A stretch of DNA of 64,000 nucleotides from Methylacidiphilales bacterium (GTDB lineage Bacteria > Verrucomicrobiota > Verrucomicrobiia > Methylacidiphilales > UBA1321). The notes below the pieces were generated by a model. That model saw nothing but the letters and a program-made list of their open reading frames with translations. It searched no databases and was not told the origin of the DNA. Positions 7,621 through 16,261 of this stretch are shown piece after piece (position 1 is the first letter of the stretch; every line of letters starts with the position of its first letter). The stretch is taken from NCBI GenBank assembly GCA_021272315.1, contig JAJSLI010000076.1, positions 1-64,000 of the forward strand, given 5' to 3'. The translations under genes were made by a program, and so were the position numbers.

Positions 7621-8438
7621 TACGGTCCGGTACGACCAGCCAAAGCCTGTTGCTGCTGTTGCTTGCTTTCCAACTCGCGGCTTTTTTCGGGATTTTCCCT
7701 CTTGAGGATCAGCGTATAGCCCCCAAGGCTCAATCGGTCCCAAACTTTCATATAGGAATCGCCCACCGCTTTGCCGTTCACGAAGGTTCCGTTGATCGAG
7801 TCCAGGTCTCGGACCAAGACGCCTCGATTGTTCAATTGCAAAAGGCAGTGTTTTCGAGACACCCGCGCATCATCGATCACCCAGTCGCAATAAACTTCCC
7901 GGCCAACGAGGCTGACCCTCCTGTTCAGGACCATTTTCCAGGTGGGATTGCTTTCCGGTACGAGATAGAAACCGGCGTCCAGGATGTCCACATCCTCTTC
8001 CGGCTGGTGGACCGATTCCTTCCGGGGCAGGGGCAGCGTCTCCCGCTTTTGGGCGGAGATCGCCTCAGGGTAGACGTCCCTGGCCAGTGAGCGGCGAAGC
8101 AGGTACTCCCGAAGATCGATCTGGATATCCTTGGAAATAGGCGCGGCATCGACAATCCAGACGAAATTTGAAGCCGGCAGGTCCAACCCATGCCGGAGCG
8201 CCTCCTCTCCCGCCCGTTCCGGCCCATGCGCGGAGACGACAAAGCCGTCTTCCACGAAAACCTCAACCGACTCTTGCATGTTGAGTATCAGGAGATCGCC
8301 CGTCTGGTGGTTTTGACTCAAGCGGACCAAGGCCTCTTCGACGGTAAAAAGCTGATTGTAATTTGTCCCGAGTCGAACAGTCTCTTTCCCGGCCATTTTT
8401 TCCGCCTCGAAATCCTGGGATTTTGATGGAGTGCTCAT
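7620..8438 (-). CDS. PATAN (DUF4388)-FHA domain signalling protein
   Basis: The product from ATG 8438 is 272 aa (an upstream in-frame start at 8471 is possible). Residues about 30-110 resemble a PATAN/DUF4388 domain (VEEALVRLSQNHQTGDLLIL, then VEDGFVVSAHGPERAGEEAL), a module common in delta-proteobacterial and PVC signalling proteins. Residues about 180-255 form an FHA domain, which reads phosphothreonine: VGREVYCDWVIDDARVSRKH contains the GR and SRKH motifs, and DLDSINGTFVNGK contains the NG motif. The end is glutamine rich. A Ser/Thr kinase is encoded at 34.4 kb, a possible but unproven partner. The gene is convergent with lpxB, only three bases from its stop. Confidence 0.75.
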   Translation of the reverse strand: MSTPSKSQDFEAEKMAGKETVRLGTNYNQLFTVEEALVRLSQNHQTGDLLILNMQESVEVFVEDGFVVSAHGPERAGEEALRHGLDLPASNFVWIVDAAPISKDIQIDLREYLLRRSLARDVYPEAISAQKRETLPLPRKESVHQPEEDVDILDAGFYLVPESNPTWKMVLNRRVSLVGREVYCDWVIDDARVSRKHCLLQLNNRGVLVRDLDSINGTFVNGKAVGDSYMKVWDRLSLGGYTLILKRENPEKSRELESKQQQQQALAGRTGP

Positions 8439-8817
8439 AAACAAAATGGAATTGGGACAGCGCCCATTCATTTATTCTGCACCGGGCATGCCACATGCGA
8501 TGCCCGCTCTATTACGTACTATAGCACAATGGGTTGCATTTTCAGGAGATTCCCAACGGCCATTTCCTCGTCGAAAGTTCTGGGCAAGATGCCCATAAAA
8601 CGAAGCCTGACTTGCAAATAGCACAAAGTTCGGAACTTAACTCTGAAATCCCGGAAAACATTGCATCATGCAGCCATTTTCCAATTCCTTTACTCACGAC
8701 CGGCAAAGGTCACCTACCGATCTCTGCATTAGAGGCTAACGGATCGGTCTGTATCTTGCTTAACGGAGGCATGAGCAATTCTTGACGGGAAAAAGTCAGG
8801 ATTTAGGGTTTCCTTGG
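8439..8817. other. intergenic region without a convincing gene
   Basis: About 380 AT-richer bases lie between the divergent PATAN-FHA gene and a membrane protein gene. An open frame at 8534-8785 has no good start (TTG), no family resemblance and ordinary composition, so I leave it out. GGAGG at 8765-8769 followed by ATG 8771 opens only a four-codon frame ending at 8785; it overlaps TTG 8782, a possible alternative start for the following gene. Confidence 0.5.
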
Positions 8818-9363
8818 ATGAATACAGATGAAATGCCTGCCGCCGCACTTCAACCCTCCCGGCCGCATGTCGCGCTCATCTGGCTTATTCGTGGCACGGG
8901 GGCGGTCATCGCCATTCCTTCGGCTATGGCGATATGCTTCATCGTGGTCGTCTTCCCCATCCTGATAATCATTAACCATCACCCTTCGACGAGTGGCTGG
9001 ATGCAAATAGGAATTGGATTTGCTATTATGTTCTTGGGACTGCCCTTTTACGGTCTTATCGCAAAGTTTGGCTACGACATGTTCCGAGAGGTAAAGGCGA
9101 CTACTATCGCCAACTTCTCCTTCATCTTCTCATTCCTAACGGCCTATGCTCTTTATCATCTCCTGCCTCTGAGCCTTCCTAAAATCCTCGCGGACTATAT
9201 GGAGAATTACCTGCCTTTGCTCGGTCAAGGCGGCGGTCCCGGATTTAGCTACCGCCTAGCTCTTGCCATTATCGGCTTCTTTATTCTTTACTCTGTGGTC
9301 AAGGCCTATCTCCTCCGCGTCTTGGAGTTAACCCCTCCCAATCATTCGCAAAGCCCGCCGTAA
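8818..9363 (+). CDS. four-helix integral membrane protein of unknown function
   Basis: I do not recognise the family. From ATG 8818 the product has 181 residues; TTG 8782 would add twelve. Four hydrophobic segments are visible: GAVIAIPSAMAICFIVVVF, IGIGFAIMFLGLPFYGLIA, FSFIFSFLTAYALYHLLP and ALAIIGFFILYSVVKAYLL. The codon usage is less GC-biased than in the flanking genes. Directly after the stop lies a degraded copy of the lpxB 3' end (9372-9413), so the gene may have arrived through a local duplication or insertion. Confidence 0.5.
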   Translation: MNTDEMPAAALQPSRPHVALIWLIRGTGAVIAIPSAMAICFIVVVFPILIIINHHPSTSGWMQIGIGFAIMFLGLPFYGLIAKFGYDMFREVKATTIANFSFIFSFLTAYALYHLLPLSLPKILADYMENYLPLLGQGGGPGFSYRLALAIIGFFILYSVVKAYLLRVLELTPPNHSQSPP

Positions 9364-9371
9364 ATTCTCCG

Positions 9372-9413
9372 GCCTTATCTTAGAGGTCGCCTTGGCCAAA
9401 GTCGGGTGAGGTT
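9372..9413 (+). repeat. degraded duplicate of the lpxB 3' end
   Basis: GCCTTGGCCAAAGTCGGGTG here corresponds to GCCTTTGCCAAAGTCGGGTG at the end of lpxB, and matching bases extend to both sides. It contains no gene. It lies just before the stop codon of the convergent protease gene, exactly as the original lies just before the stop of the convergent PATAN-FHA gene. Confidence 0.6.
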
Positions 9414-11072
9414 CTAGTTGCTGCTATTCGTTCTCGGCAGCCGACCCAACCGGTCGACATTATTGCTGATGGAGTCGAGTTCGTCCTTCAGCGCCCTGCG
9501 GTAGGCGTATTCCTCCTGGGCTCGTTCCTGGTCGAAAGTATAAAAATTATTCATGTTTTTGATCTGGTCCACGTCGGTGTCGGCGATGCCTTGAAGATCA
9601 AAAACCAAGGACCGGGCCGCCTGAATGTCCTGCGCGGTATCGGCCCCTGAGGTCTGCTGGTTGTAATTGTCATTGGCCTTCATGATCTTGTCATCCGTCT
9701 TATAAATATCGGCATTTGGATCGCTGTCGCTGCTGCTGGCGTTTCCGCCTTGGTTATTGTTGTTGGCCGGCGTGTTCAGGAAGGAATCGAGACACAGGCT
9801 TTGTTTGTGAAATTGATCGAGAAACAAGGACTCGGTCTGAAGCCGTTTCATGTCGATGGGAATCCAACTCGGAACGGTGTCCAGCCTCAGGCCAAAATAG
9901 CGCATCGAACCGGAAATGGCCGAATTTCGGCTCGCGAACGAAGCCTTGTCCAGGTCGTCGGAGTTGACGACCTTGATCGCCTCCGTGACCACGCCCAGAA
10001 CCTTGCCGCTTTTCGTGTGAAAAATCGGACCGCCGCTGTTGCCGTGGTAGATCGGGTTGTCGAACTCGATCCGTTCCGGTCCGATCCCGAGCACTTTCCC
10101 CGCTGTGTTCAGCATGACCTCGCCTCCCTGGCTGTTGCCGGGCGTGATGACTTCGTCGCCGGGTTGCACCGTCTGGCTGATGGTCGTCGACAGATCCAGA
10201 TAGTTGAAATTCGCATCCTGAATGGCGAGCATGGCGAGGTCCCGGTCGGAGGCACCCTTGGCGGAAAGAAGGGTGACCTGCGCGCCCGAGTTGGTCGTGA
10301 CCTTGAGATGGGGATTATTGGCAATGACATGAATATTCGTCACGACGACGGGACCGTCAGCCGTCTTGACCAGAAAACCCGTTCCCTCGGCATTGTCACC
10401 CACAATCAACACCACTGCCCGCGCCTGGTCATCGGTCATCTTGCCGCCTGAAGCCGGGGCCGGGCTTGCGGGCGGCGTCGGCGGCGGTGCCGGCGCGGTT
10501 GCGATATTCGTTGGCGCGGGCATGGTCTGGGCTGCATTTTGCGGCGCAAAAGGCATGTTGGGATTGGTACCGGGCGCGGTTTGCGCGACGGTTCCCGGCG
10601 CGAGGACCGACGCAGGCGGGGCGTAGTTCGGGTCTCCGGGCGAGGACAACATCGGGTTGGCATCGGGTCCGCTCAAGGCCGCGCCGTTGACGACCTCCGC
10701 GATGACGATGTGCCAGGGGACCTTCATCTCCGGGTGTTCGCTGTTCAACTGGATGTAATAGGTCCCGCCTTTCGGCTGATAGAAGGAGCCTTTGAATGAG
10801 CCGCGGATTCCCGTGATAATCGTCCCATCCGCGGACAGGAGCGTCAGGCTGATCGGCCGGGGGGAAAACCAGAGCACCTCCCATTTGTCCTGGACGGTAA
10901 AGGTCGCCGTGGACGTGTTGACATCGCTCCCGTCGAATTTTTGCACCACGTGGGCGTCGGCGAACGCGGCGAGATTGCCCGCCGTCAAGCCGATCATGAC
11001 GGCGAGGAAAAACCGAAGCACGAAAAATCTCTTACCAGCCCGCAAAACCAACCGCAATTGCGAAAACGGCAC
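9414..11072 (-). CDS. secreted trypsin-like serine protease with proline-rich linker
   Basis: A 552-residue protein (GTG start at 11072). Residues about 15-40 form a signal peptide (FFVLRFFLAVMIGLTAGNLA). Residues 45-125 are a beta-rich domain without a recognised family, and 150-210 are an Ala/Pro-rich linker. Residues 212-370 form a trypsin-like (S1C, DegP-like) domain with H248 (VTNIHVI), D278 (DRDLAML) and S346 (HGNSGGPIF). There is no PDZ domain. The C-terminal 150 residues are polar and helical (AQEEYAYRRALKDELDSI). It is probably periplasmic or surface located. The gene ends next to the degraded lpxB tail and is convergent with the membrane protein gene before it. Confidence 0.75.
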   Translation of the reverse strand: MPFSQLRLVLRAGKRFFVLRFFLAVMIGLTAGNLAAFADAHVVQKFDGSDVNTSTATFTVQDKWEVLWFSPRPISLTLLSADGTIITGIRGSFKGSFYQPKGGTYYIQLNSEHPEMKVPWHIVIAEVVNGAALSGPDANPMLSSPGDPNYAPPASVLAPGTVAQTAPGTNPNMPFAPQNAAQTMPAPTNIATAPAPPPTPPASPAPASGGKMTDDQARAVVLIVGDNAEGTGFLVKTADGPVVVTNIHVIANNPHLKVTTNSGAQVTLLSAKGASDRDLAMLAIQDANFNYLDLSTTISQTVQPGDEVITPGNSQGGEVMLNTAGKVLGIGPERIEFDNPIYHGNSGGPIFHTKSGKVLGVVTEAIKVVNSDDLDKASFASRNSAISGSMRYFGLRLDTVPSWIPIDMKRLQTESLFLDQFHKQSLCLDSFLNTPANNNNQGGNASSSDSDPNADIYKTDDKIMKANDNYNQQTSGADTAQDIQAARSLVFDLQGIADTDVDQIKNMNNFYTFDQERAQEEYAYRRALKDELDSISNNVDRLGRLPRTNSSN

Positions 11073-11139
11073 GATTAGGCAAAATCACCCTGCGATTAGC
11101 GGAGGTCGGTCTGTGGCAGGGCAGGGGACTGAGCCTCGC

Positions 11140-11730
11140 TTAAGGCACCACAGAAGCATTCTTCAGGTAAAGCGTTCCCTGGCCGCACGGCACGCAAAAG
11201 CAAATCACGCGGCTTGGGACACGCTCAATATCGTCCAGATTTTCTGTCACCGTGGTCCAACTGCCCGGAGTTGCCTGGGCCAGTTTATACGACCAACCCG
11301 GCCCGATCCTAATCCAGAAATCGCAGGAGGGGATGACGATGCCGGTCCAGGAATAGGAACCCTTTTCCCATGTCTTGGTGTAGTCCTGCGGGGACGAGCT
11401 TCGCTCGAAATCACTGGAGGCAAAAATATCGACTTTGACATGCAGCGACGTCGGATTGTCGCGAAGATCGAATTCCTGCGAAACCAAACGCGGATGTTCC
11501 CTTGAGAGTTTCAGCTTGATCACCGGCGTCACACCAGGATCGCTGTCGGCGCCCTCGGTGCCGTCCGCTTTCAGGAAAGCCTGCTCTCCATCCCCCTGCC
11601 ACCCGGACGTGCCGTCCTTCATGTCGCCATTGAAGAGATAATCGGCCAGGAGCGGCGAAATCAAGAGCGGGAGGATAAGCGCAAACAAGATCGGCAGGAA
11701 TCGCTTCAAATGGTAGGGCATGGAATTCAT
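11140..11730 (-). CDS. exported protein of unknown function, carbohydrate-binding-like beta sandwich
   Basis: Starting at ATG 11730 (or 11721) the product has 196 residues and a signal peptide (PILFALILPLLISPLLA). The mature part begins LFNGDMKDGTSGWQGDGEQ, a phrase resembling the opening of carbohydrate-binding (CBM4_9/galactose-binding-like) beta-sandwich domains, where a 'northern' strand reads NGDFSxGLxGW. The family match is by eye only. A C-terminal pair CFCVPC may form a disulphide or bind metal. It lies directly upstream of the protease gene on the same strand, 67 bases apart, and could be cotranscribed with it. Confidence 0.5.
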   Translation of the reverse strand: MNSMPYHLKRFLPILFALILPLLISPLLADYLFNGDMKDGTSGWQGDGEQAFLKADGTEGADSDPGVTPVIKLKLSREHPRLVSQEFDLRDNPTSLHVKVDIFASSDFERSSSPQDYTKTWEKGSYSWTGIVIPSCDFWIRIGPGWSYKLAQATPGSWTTVTENLDDIERVPSRVICFCVPCGQGTLYLKNASVVP

Positions 11731-11875
11731 GAGCCCGAACCTACGAATAAAATCGTGGTAACACAAGATTGAGGAACGTCCAGCTCGCACAATGGACACG
11801 CGGCTGCTGCGCGGGCAACCTCCAAGTCCTCGGCAATTGCTTTTGCAACCCGGGGAAAAGGATTACGTTTTTACC

Positions 11876-12436
11876 ATGGCCAACCAGATCCAGTTGAACC
11901 TGCGGGACATCAACCAGCTCTTCAACACCATCGATCCCTCGCCCTTTCCGGAAAAGGACCTCGACCGAAGCGCCGAGGATTTTATCGTGAGCTGGGCGCA
12001 GGAATTTCCCGTCGAGGAACCGGTCGACCTCATTGTCTACCTGAGAAAATTCCCCGAGGGGCACCCTCCCAAGCATCTCATCGAAGAGGCCATCCATCAC
12101 TATTTCGCCTATCGGGCGCGGCTGACCCAATTGGAGTTCCGGCGTCTGATGCGGCAGGGCCGGACCAGCCTCATGGTCGGGCTTTCCTTCCTGGGGCTCT
12201 GCCTTTTTATCACCGAAATTCTCCTGCCCACGTCAACCAGCATCCTGCCCGAGTTCATTCGGCAGGGCCTGACCATCGCCGGCTGGGTGGCCATGTGGCG
12301 GCCCATGGAAATCTACTTCTACGATTGGTGGCCGCTGCTCCGCCGTGGAAAAATTTTTGATAAACTCAGCCGCATGCCCATTGAAGTCCGCAAGGGCCAT
12401 GATCCCGAAGCGGAACTCCTGCCCGCCGCGCCATAA
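11876..12436 (+). CDS. membrane protein of unknown function
   Basis: The start is ATG 11876 (186 aa), with GGGGAAAAGG a little upstream; the frame is open from 11792. The N-terminal 110 residues are soluble and acidic, including FNTIDPSPFPEKDLDRSAED, with a helical region HLIEEAIHHYFAYRARLTQ. Two hydrophobic segments follow (TSLMVGLSFLGLCLFITEIL and QGLTIAGWVAMW), and the chain ends with a basic then acidic cytoplasmic tail. I know of similar uncharacterised proteins in diverse bacteria but cannot name a function. The gene stands alone, divergent from the exported protein gene. Confidence 0.6.
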   Translation: MANQIQLNLRDINQLFNTIDPSPFPEKDLDRSAEDFIVSWAQEFPVEEPVDLIVYLRKFPEGHPPKHLIEEAIHHYFAYRARLTQLEFRRLMRQGRTSLMVGLSFLGLCLFITEILLPTSTSILPEFIRQGLTIAGWVAMWRPMEIYFYDWWPLLRRGKIFDKLSRMPIEVRKGHDPEAELLPAAP

Positions 12437-12458
12437 ACGCCAACGAAGCCTTGACCCG

Positions 12459-12474
12459 CTTGCGCGCTCGCAAG
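12459..12474. terminator. small hairpin between convergent genes
   Basis: CTTGCG and CGCAAG pair around the loop CGCT, 23 bases after one stop codon and about 70 bases after the stop of the gene coming from the other side. There is no long T tract, so a terminator role is only a guess from its position. Confidence 0.25.
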
Positions 12475-12544
12475 CTCCATGGCGCCGCTGTTCTGGTGAC
12501 GGCCTAGGAACCCGCCCCCCTTTTATTCCAGTCTGCCCCTAGGA

Positions 12545-13276
12545 TTATTGCGTATCGGGCTCATCCGGTGTGGGCAGCTTTTTAGGACCGAAGGTCAGGC
12601 GAACCGTAATCCCGATGACGTTGAAATCCGGCCTGTTACTCGGAAAGTTGAACTCGCGGCAATAATAGAGTTCGACGTCCGCGTACGATCCCAACTTCTT
12701 TTCGAGTCCTCCAAAGACACGATCCTGCGTCCAGGCGTTCCTGCCTTCGTCGTAGAACCCCTCGTTCGCGATAAACCCGCTTAAACCGAGATTGTCGGGG
12801 CCGATTGGCTGGGAAAGAACGCACTTGGGCCGCAATCGCCACGAAGCCGGCAACCCTTCGGGCATGCGGTATTCCGTGGTGTTGAGGAGCGTGAAGGTGG
12901 CCGTTTTAATGGGGATGCGATACGAGGTAAGAAGGCACAGGGTGCTTTCGACCCGGCTGGTGCTGCTCGCGGGATCGTCCACCGTGTACAAATAGGAGGG
13001 CATGATGGTGAAATTGGAAAGCGGCTGCCAGCCCATGCCGACCCGGCCCGAGGTCCGGCCCCAATATCCAAAATCATCGGTCAGACGAAACTCACCGGCG
13101 GTGAACACATTAAATTCCGGGGTGAGCTTGTAAGTCAGCCGGGTTTCATCCCAAAGCTGATCATCCGTGGAAGGTGGCGGAGGCGCGCCTCGTGCCAGGG
13201 CCACGGCCAACAGGCACACGCCGGGCAACAGGCCCAGCCAAAAATGATGCGCCGGGCGCACGAAGTTGTGTCTCAT
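12545..13276 (-). CDS. DUF2490-type outer-membrane beta-barrel protein
   Basis: The 243-residue product has a signal peptide (FWLGLLPGVCLLAVALARG). The mature part shows alternating amphipathic strands with the order expected for DUF2490 proteins: WDETRLTYKLTPEFNVFTAG, then a barrel region ending in GITVRLTFGPKKL. DUF2490 proteins are predicted small outer-membrane barrels without established function. The gene is convergent with the membrane protein gene at 11.9 kb, and about 185 bases separate its start from the divergent SpoIIAA-like gene. Confidence 0.65.
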   Translation of the reverse strand: MRHNFVRPAHHFWLGLLPGVCLLAVALARGAPPPPSTDDQLWDETRLTYKLTPEFNVFTAGEFRLTDDFGYWGRTSGRVGMGWQPLSNFTIMPSYLYTVDDPASSTSRVESTLCLLTSYRIPIKTATFTLLNTTEYRMPEGLPASWRLRPKCVLSQPIGPDNLGLSGFIANEGFYDEGRNAWTQDRVFGGLEKKLGSYADVELYYCREFNFPSNRPDFNVIGITVRLTFGPKKLPTPDEPDTQ

Positions 13277-13461
13277 GGATATCAGCCGGGGTAACGGGCA
13301 CCGGTGCCGTTTTCATAGCCCATCTCTCCATGCTTGCCAAGGAAAGGGTGCCCGATCCCGTTTAGTTGGGATTTTGTACAGTGGGCGGGAGATGGTATAT
13401 TGGCCAGGGGCGATTCCCCAAAACAACAGAGTCGTCACGGGTCGGCAAAAAGGAAGTGTGT

Positions 13462-13827
13462 ATGGTCGAATTGATTGCCGGGAACATGAGAGCGAATGTC
13501 GTGGCGTTGGCGGCACATGGGAAGGTGACCCACAGCGATTACGAACGGGTCGTGATTCCAACCGTGAAAGAAAAGATCAGGCTGCACGACAAGATACGGT
13601 TCTTCTTTCATTTGGGGGAGGATTTTGCGGGCTACAGCGCCGAAGCCATTTGGGACGACGCCAAGATCGGCCTTCAGCATGTCATGGCATTTGAAAAGAT
13701 CGCGGTGGTCACAAATGTGGTGTGGGTCAAGGAAGCCGTGCGTATTTTTGGCGTTTTTGTGCCATGTCCGGTAAAAGTTTTTGCGAACGAGGATATCTCC
13801 AACGCCGCGGCCTGGGTGAATAAATAG
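13462..13827 (+). CDS. SpoIIAA-like (STAS-fold) protein
   Basis: ATG 13462 is preceded by AGGAAG (13451-13456), so I prefer it to earlier in-frame starts. The 121-residue protein has the pattern of the SpoIIAA-like family: VALAAHGKVTHSDYERVVIP followed by the helix and strand IRFFFHLGEDFAGYSAEAIW, then WDDAKIGLQHVMAFEKIAVV and a C-terminal segment FANEDISNAAAWV. These single-domain proteins have a STAS-like fold and are thought to act in signalling or lipid binding, but their role is undefined. The gene is convergent with the ClC gene, 17 bases apart. Confidence 0.75.
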   Translation: MVELIAGNMRANVVALAAHGKVTHSDYERVVIPTVKEKIRLHDKIRFFFHLGEDFAGYSAEAIWDDAKIGLQHVMAFEKIAVVTNVVWVKEAVRIFGVFVPCPVKVFANEDISNAAAWVNK

Positions 13828-13844
13828 ACGGTGACGGGATGGGC

Positions 13845-15575
13845 TTAATCGGCCCCATGTTGCGCGGCAAAATTTTGCTGGGCCCGCAGCAGGTCGTGCA
13901 GCGTCACCAACCCGGCCACGCGGCCCGCGTCCCGGTCCAAAATCAGGACGATGCCGTGCAGGGACTCGACCAATAAGCCCTGCACGTGCGCGATGGAGTC
14001 CGTCCGAAGGCAGGTTGGGCCCGCGTGGATCGGCACGGCCTGGGATTGATTCATCGCTTCGATCATTTCCTGCCGCAGGGCAATGCCCGGCGGTTGGTTG
14101 TCCGCCTGGTAGACGAATCGCGTGTAGGGAAATTTCTCCAGGGCCGCCCCGAGCGTCTTGCCCTCCAGGTCGGCCAAAAATACGGGCTGGTAATTCGCGA
14201 TGGCCGATGCCGGATAACCCTCCCAATCCCGGAAATCACGCGGCGGCACCACCGTGCTGATCTCGTGCCCGTCATCCTCCAGGACTTGTTCGTAAAATCC
14301 GACCGGCTGCAACCAGCGGCACAAGGCCTGGCTGAGAATTCCCGCCACCAGCAGCGCAGGAATAATCGAAAATTGCCGCGTCATCTCGAAGACGATCAGG
14401 ATGGACGTAAAAGGCGCGCGAACCACCGCCCCCAGGCACGTGCTCATGCCGATAATCATCAAAAGCAGCCGGTCGTCCGAAGCGAATGGAACGCCAATCG
14501 CGCGGAAGAACTCCTCCAGCGCGCAACCCGTCATGGCCCCGAAGAACAGGCTGGGCGCGAACACCCCGCCGCAGCCGCCGCTGCCGTAGGAACAGACGGT
14601 TGCGAAAAGCTTGGCCGTCAGCAGGATCAGCGGCAGCCAGCCGAGAATATTTCCGTTTAAACTGTCCGTCAGGTCGCCGTAGCCGAGACTGAAAACGCCC
14701 AGCCGGCCGTAACCCACGAAAACAGCCGCGCCGATGGCCCAGGTGAAAATCGACCCGAAAGCCGGGCGCAGCCAGGTCGGAATGCGGCTCAGGCTCGAAC
14801 TGCGGAACGCGTTGCGCAAACCCAGGCTTCCCTTTTGAAACAGGACCCCGATGACCGTGGCGGCGAGGGCGACCACCGGCACCAGCAGACGTCCGTTCCA
14901 CGTGTCGGATTCAACCGGCGGCAGGGCGAAGGCCGGGTTCTTGCCCAGAAACGCATGCACCGCGAACGCGCCCAGGACCGCCGCCACCACCACGCTTCCG
15001 AGCAGCGGACTGTTCAGATCGCCCAGGATTTCCTCCAGGACGAAGGCAATCGAAGCCAGCGGCGTGTTGAAAGTCGCCGCCAGCCCCGCCGCGGCGCCTG
15101 CCGCGCTCGCCCGACGTCGCCCCGTTTTGGCCGTGCCGAGCGCGCCCGCCAGATTGGAGGCCACCGTGCCCGCCAGTTGCACCGAAGGCCCTTCTCTCCC
15201 CAGGCTGGCCCCGCCCCCGACAGCCAGAACACCCGCGATGAATTTGACCCACGCCACCCGCCAGGGCACAAAACCAAAGTCCTTCCAAAACGCCAGCTTC
15301 AACTGCGGAATGCCGCTACCCGCCGCGTCGGGGGCAAACCGGTTCAGCAGAAAACCCGAAACCAGGGACGTGCCCACCATGACGCCGAAGCTCGCCCAGG
15401 CAAAATTGAACGCCCCCCAATGGGAAAACCGCACCAACGTCGCGGAATAAAATTGGGCGATGGCCAACTCGAAAGCGACGGCGGACAACCCCGCCGCCAG
15501 ACCATAGAGCCCCGATTCGACCAGCGGTTGACTGCGCTTCGGGAGCCAGCCCAGAAGATGGTCGCGTAAACTCAT
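13845..15575 (-). CDS. ClC-family chloride/proton antiporter with C-terminal CBS region
   Basis: The 576-residue protein starts at ATG 15575; the frame stays open for another 111 codons, but that part runs through palindromic repeats and is not coding. The ClC ion-path motifs are all visible: GSGIPQL, GREGPSVQLAG (with the gating glutamate) and GGVFAPSLFFGAM. FVLEEILGDL carries the internal glutamate pair that marks proton-coupled antiporters, not channels. The C-terminal 110 residues contain CBS-like segments (IHAGPTCLRTDSIAHVQGLL and RVAGLVTLHDLLRAQ) that may bind adenine nucleotides. It would exchange chloride for protons across the inner membrane. Confidence 0.9.
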   Translation of the reverse strand: MSLRDHLLGWLPKRSQPLVESGLYGLAAGLSAVAFELAIAQFYSATLVRFSHWGAFNFAWASFGVMVGTSLVSGFLLNRFAPDAAGSGIPQLKLAFWKDFGFVPWRVAWVKFIAGVLAVGGGASLGREGPSVQLAGTVASNLAGALGTAKTGRRRASAAGAAAGLAATFNTPLASIAFVLEEILGDLNSPLLGSVVVAAVLGAFAVHAFLGKNPAFALPPVESDTWNGRLLVPVVALAATVIGVLFQKGSLGLRNAFRSSSLSRIPTWLRPAFGSIFTWAIGAAVFVGYGRLGVFSLGYGDLTDSLNGNILGWLPLILLTAKLFATVCSYGSGGCGGVFAPSLFFGAMTGCALEEFFRAIGVPFASDDRLLLMIIGMSTCLGAVVRAPFTSILIVFEMTRQFSIIPALLVAGILSQALCRWLQPVGFYEQVLEDDGHEISTVVPPRDFRDWEGYPASAIANYQPVFLADLEGKTLGAALEKFPYTRFVYQADNQPPGIALRQEMIEAMNQSQAVPIHAGPTCLRTDSIAHVQGLLVESLHGIVLILDRDAGRVAGLVTLHDLLRAQQNFAAQHGAD

Positions 15576-15639
15576 CGCGCGCCATCCTACCGGAAACCGG
15601 GCGCGGACGGAAAGCGCTTCCCTCGTTCCCCATGTAGCG

Positions 15640-16135
15640 GCGCTCTTCAAGAGAAGTCCCGTAGGGACAATGCGAAAGTAGCCCGGCGCTTTAGCGCTGG
15701 GAAACAAGGCCCCCTTATCGAGGAGTCCCGGAGGGACGATAGAAACGCATCCCTCCCTCTGCGGCAACCGAATGGGGGCGGATGTTCCATCGGCTATCCC
15801 TGTCGGGTAGCCCGGCAACGCCACGCGTGCGTGTGTTGTCCGGGTGACCTCGCGTTGCGAGGTCACAAGAAGCGATCCCCATCGGCTATCCCGAAGGGAT
15901 CGCAGCAAAGCCGGTGGTAAGACCGACCCGTCCCGCTACGGCGGGAGCGGGCGTCGCCACCACCGGAAGGCATCCCCCAAAAACCGACCCCGGCAGGGGT
16001 CGCAGAGTTCGGCTACCCCTGCCGAGAAAACGGTGCCCGTCCCCGTTTATGCACCGCCTTGGCCACCCTGTAGGGGTGGCAATCCTATAGCCCAGGGTAG
16101 GCGCGCGGACACGTCCCACGCGCCTACCCTGGGAA
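15640..16135. repeat. tract of GC-rich palindromic (REP-like) repeats, copy 1
   Basis: This half-kilobase is almost entirely hairpins. GTCCC/GGGAC tri-loops recur near 15657 and 15727. GTGACCTCGC-GTT-GCGAGGTCAC lies at 15844-15866. A nested element has outer arms CCGGTGGT (15911-15918) and ACCACCGG (15959-15966). CGACCCC/GGGGTCG follows near 15985, and a 15-base stem pairs 16091-16105 with 16119-16133. The block 15911-16003 recurs in inverted orientation at 62370-62448, with stems kept and loops changed. ORFs predicted across it are artefacts. Confidence 0.8.
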
Positions 16136-16190
16136 CCGCCCCCGAATCAGCCCAACCCTGAAAGGCGTTGAATCTGTCTTTATCTTCCCT

Positions 16191-16261
16191 CGCTCCCAAG
16201 TTTACTGCCCTCCGCAGGAGCTTGGGAGCGCCACCTGTTCCTCGCGAAATTGCATTTCGCG
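16191..16261. repeat. half copy of the 1584-1702 palindromic element
   Basis: CGCTCCCAAG (16191-16200) pairs with CTTGGGAGCG (16221-16230) around a 20-base loop. Next, CGCGAAAT-TGC-ATTTCGCG occupies 16243-16261 and is followed by CTGA, as in the copy at 1620-1642. The stems match those of the element at 1.6 kb but the loops differ. The rest of the interval up to the autotransporter (16262-16516) shows no gene and no promoter I would defend. Confidence 0.7.

Noticed and set aside
8534-8785. Possible 83-aa protein
   Set aside because: It starts with TTG, lacks a ribosome-binding site and shows no family resemblance or hydrophobic pattern.
15576-15908. N-terminal extension of the ClC frame
   Set aside because: It runs through palindromic repeats. 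The conserved ClC N-terminus begins at ATG 15575.
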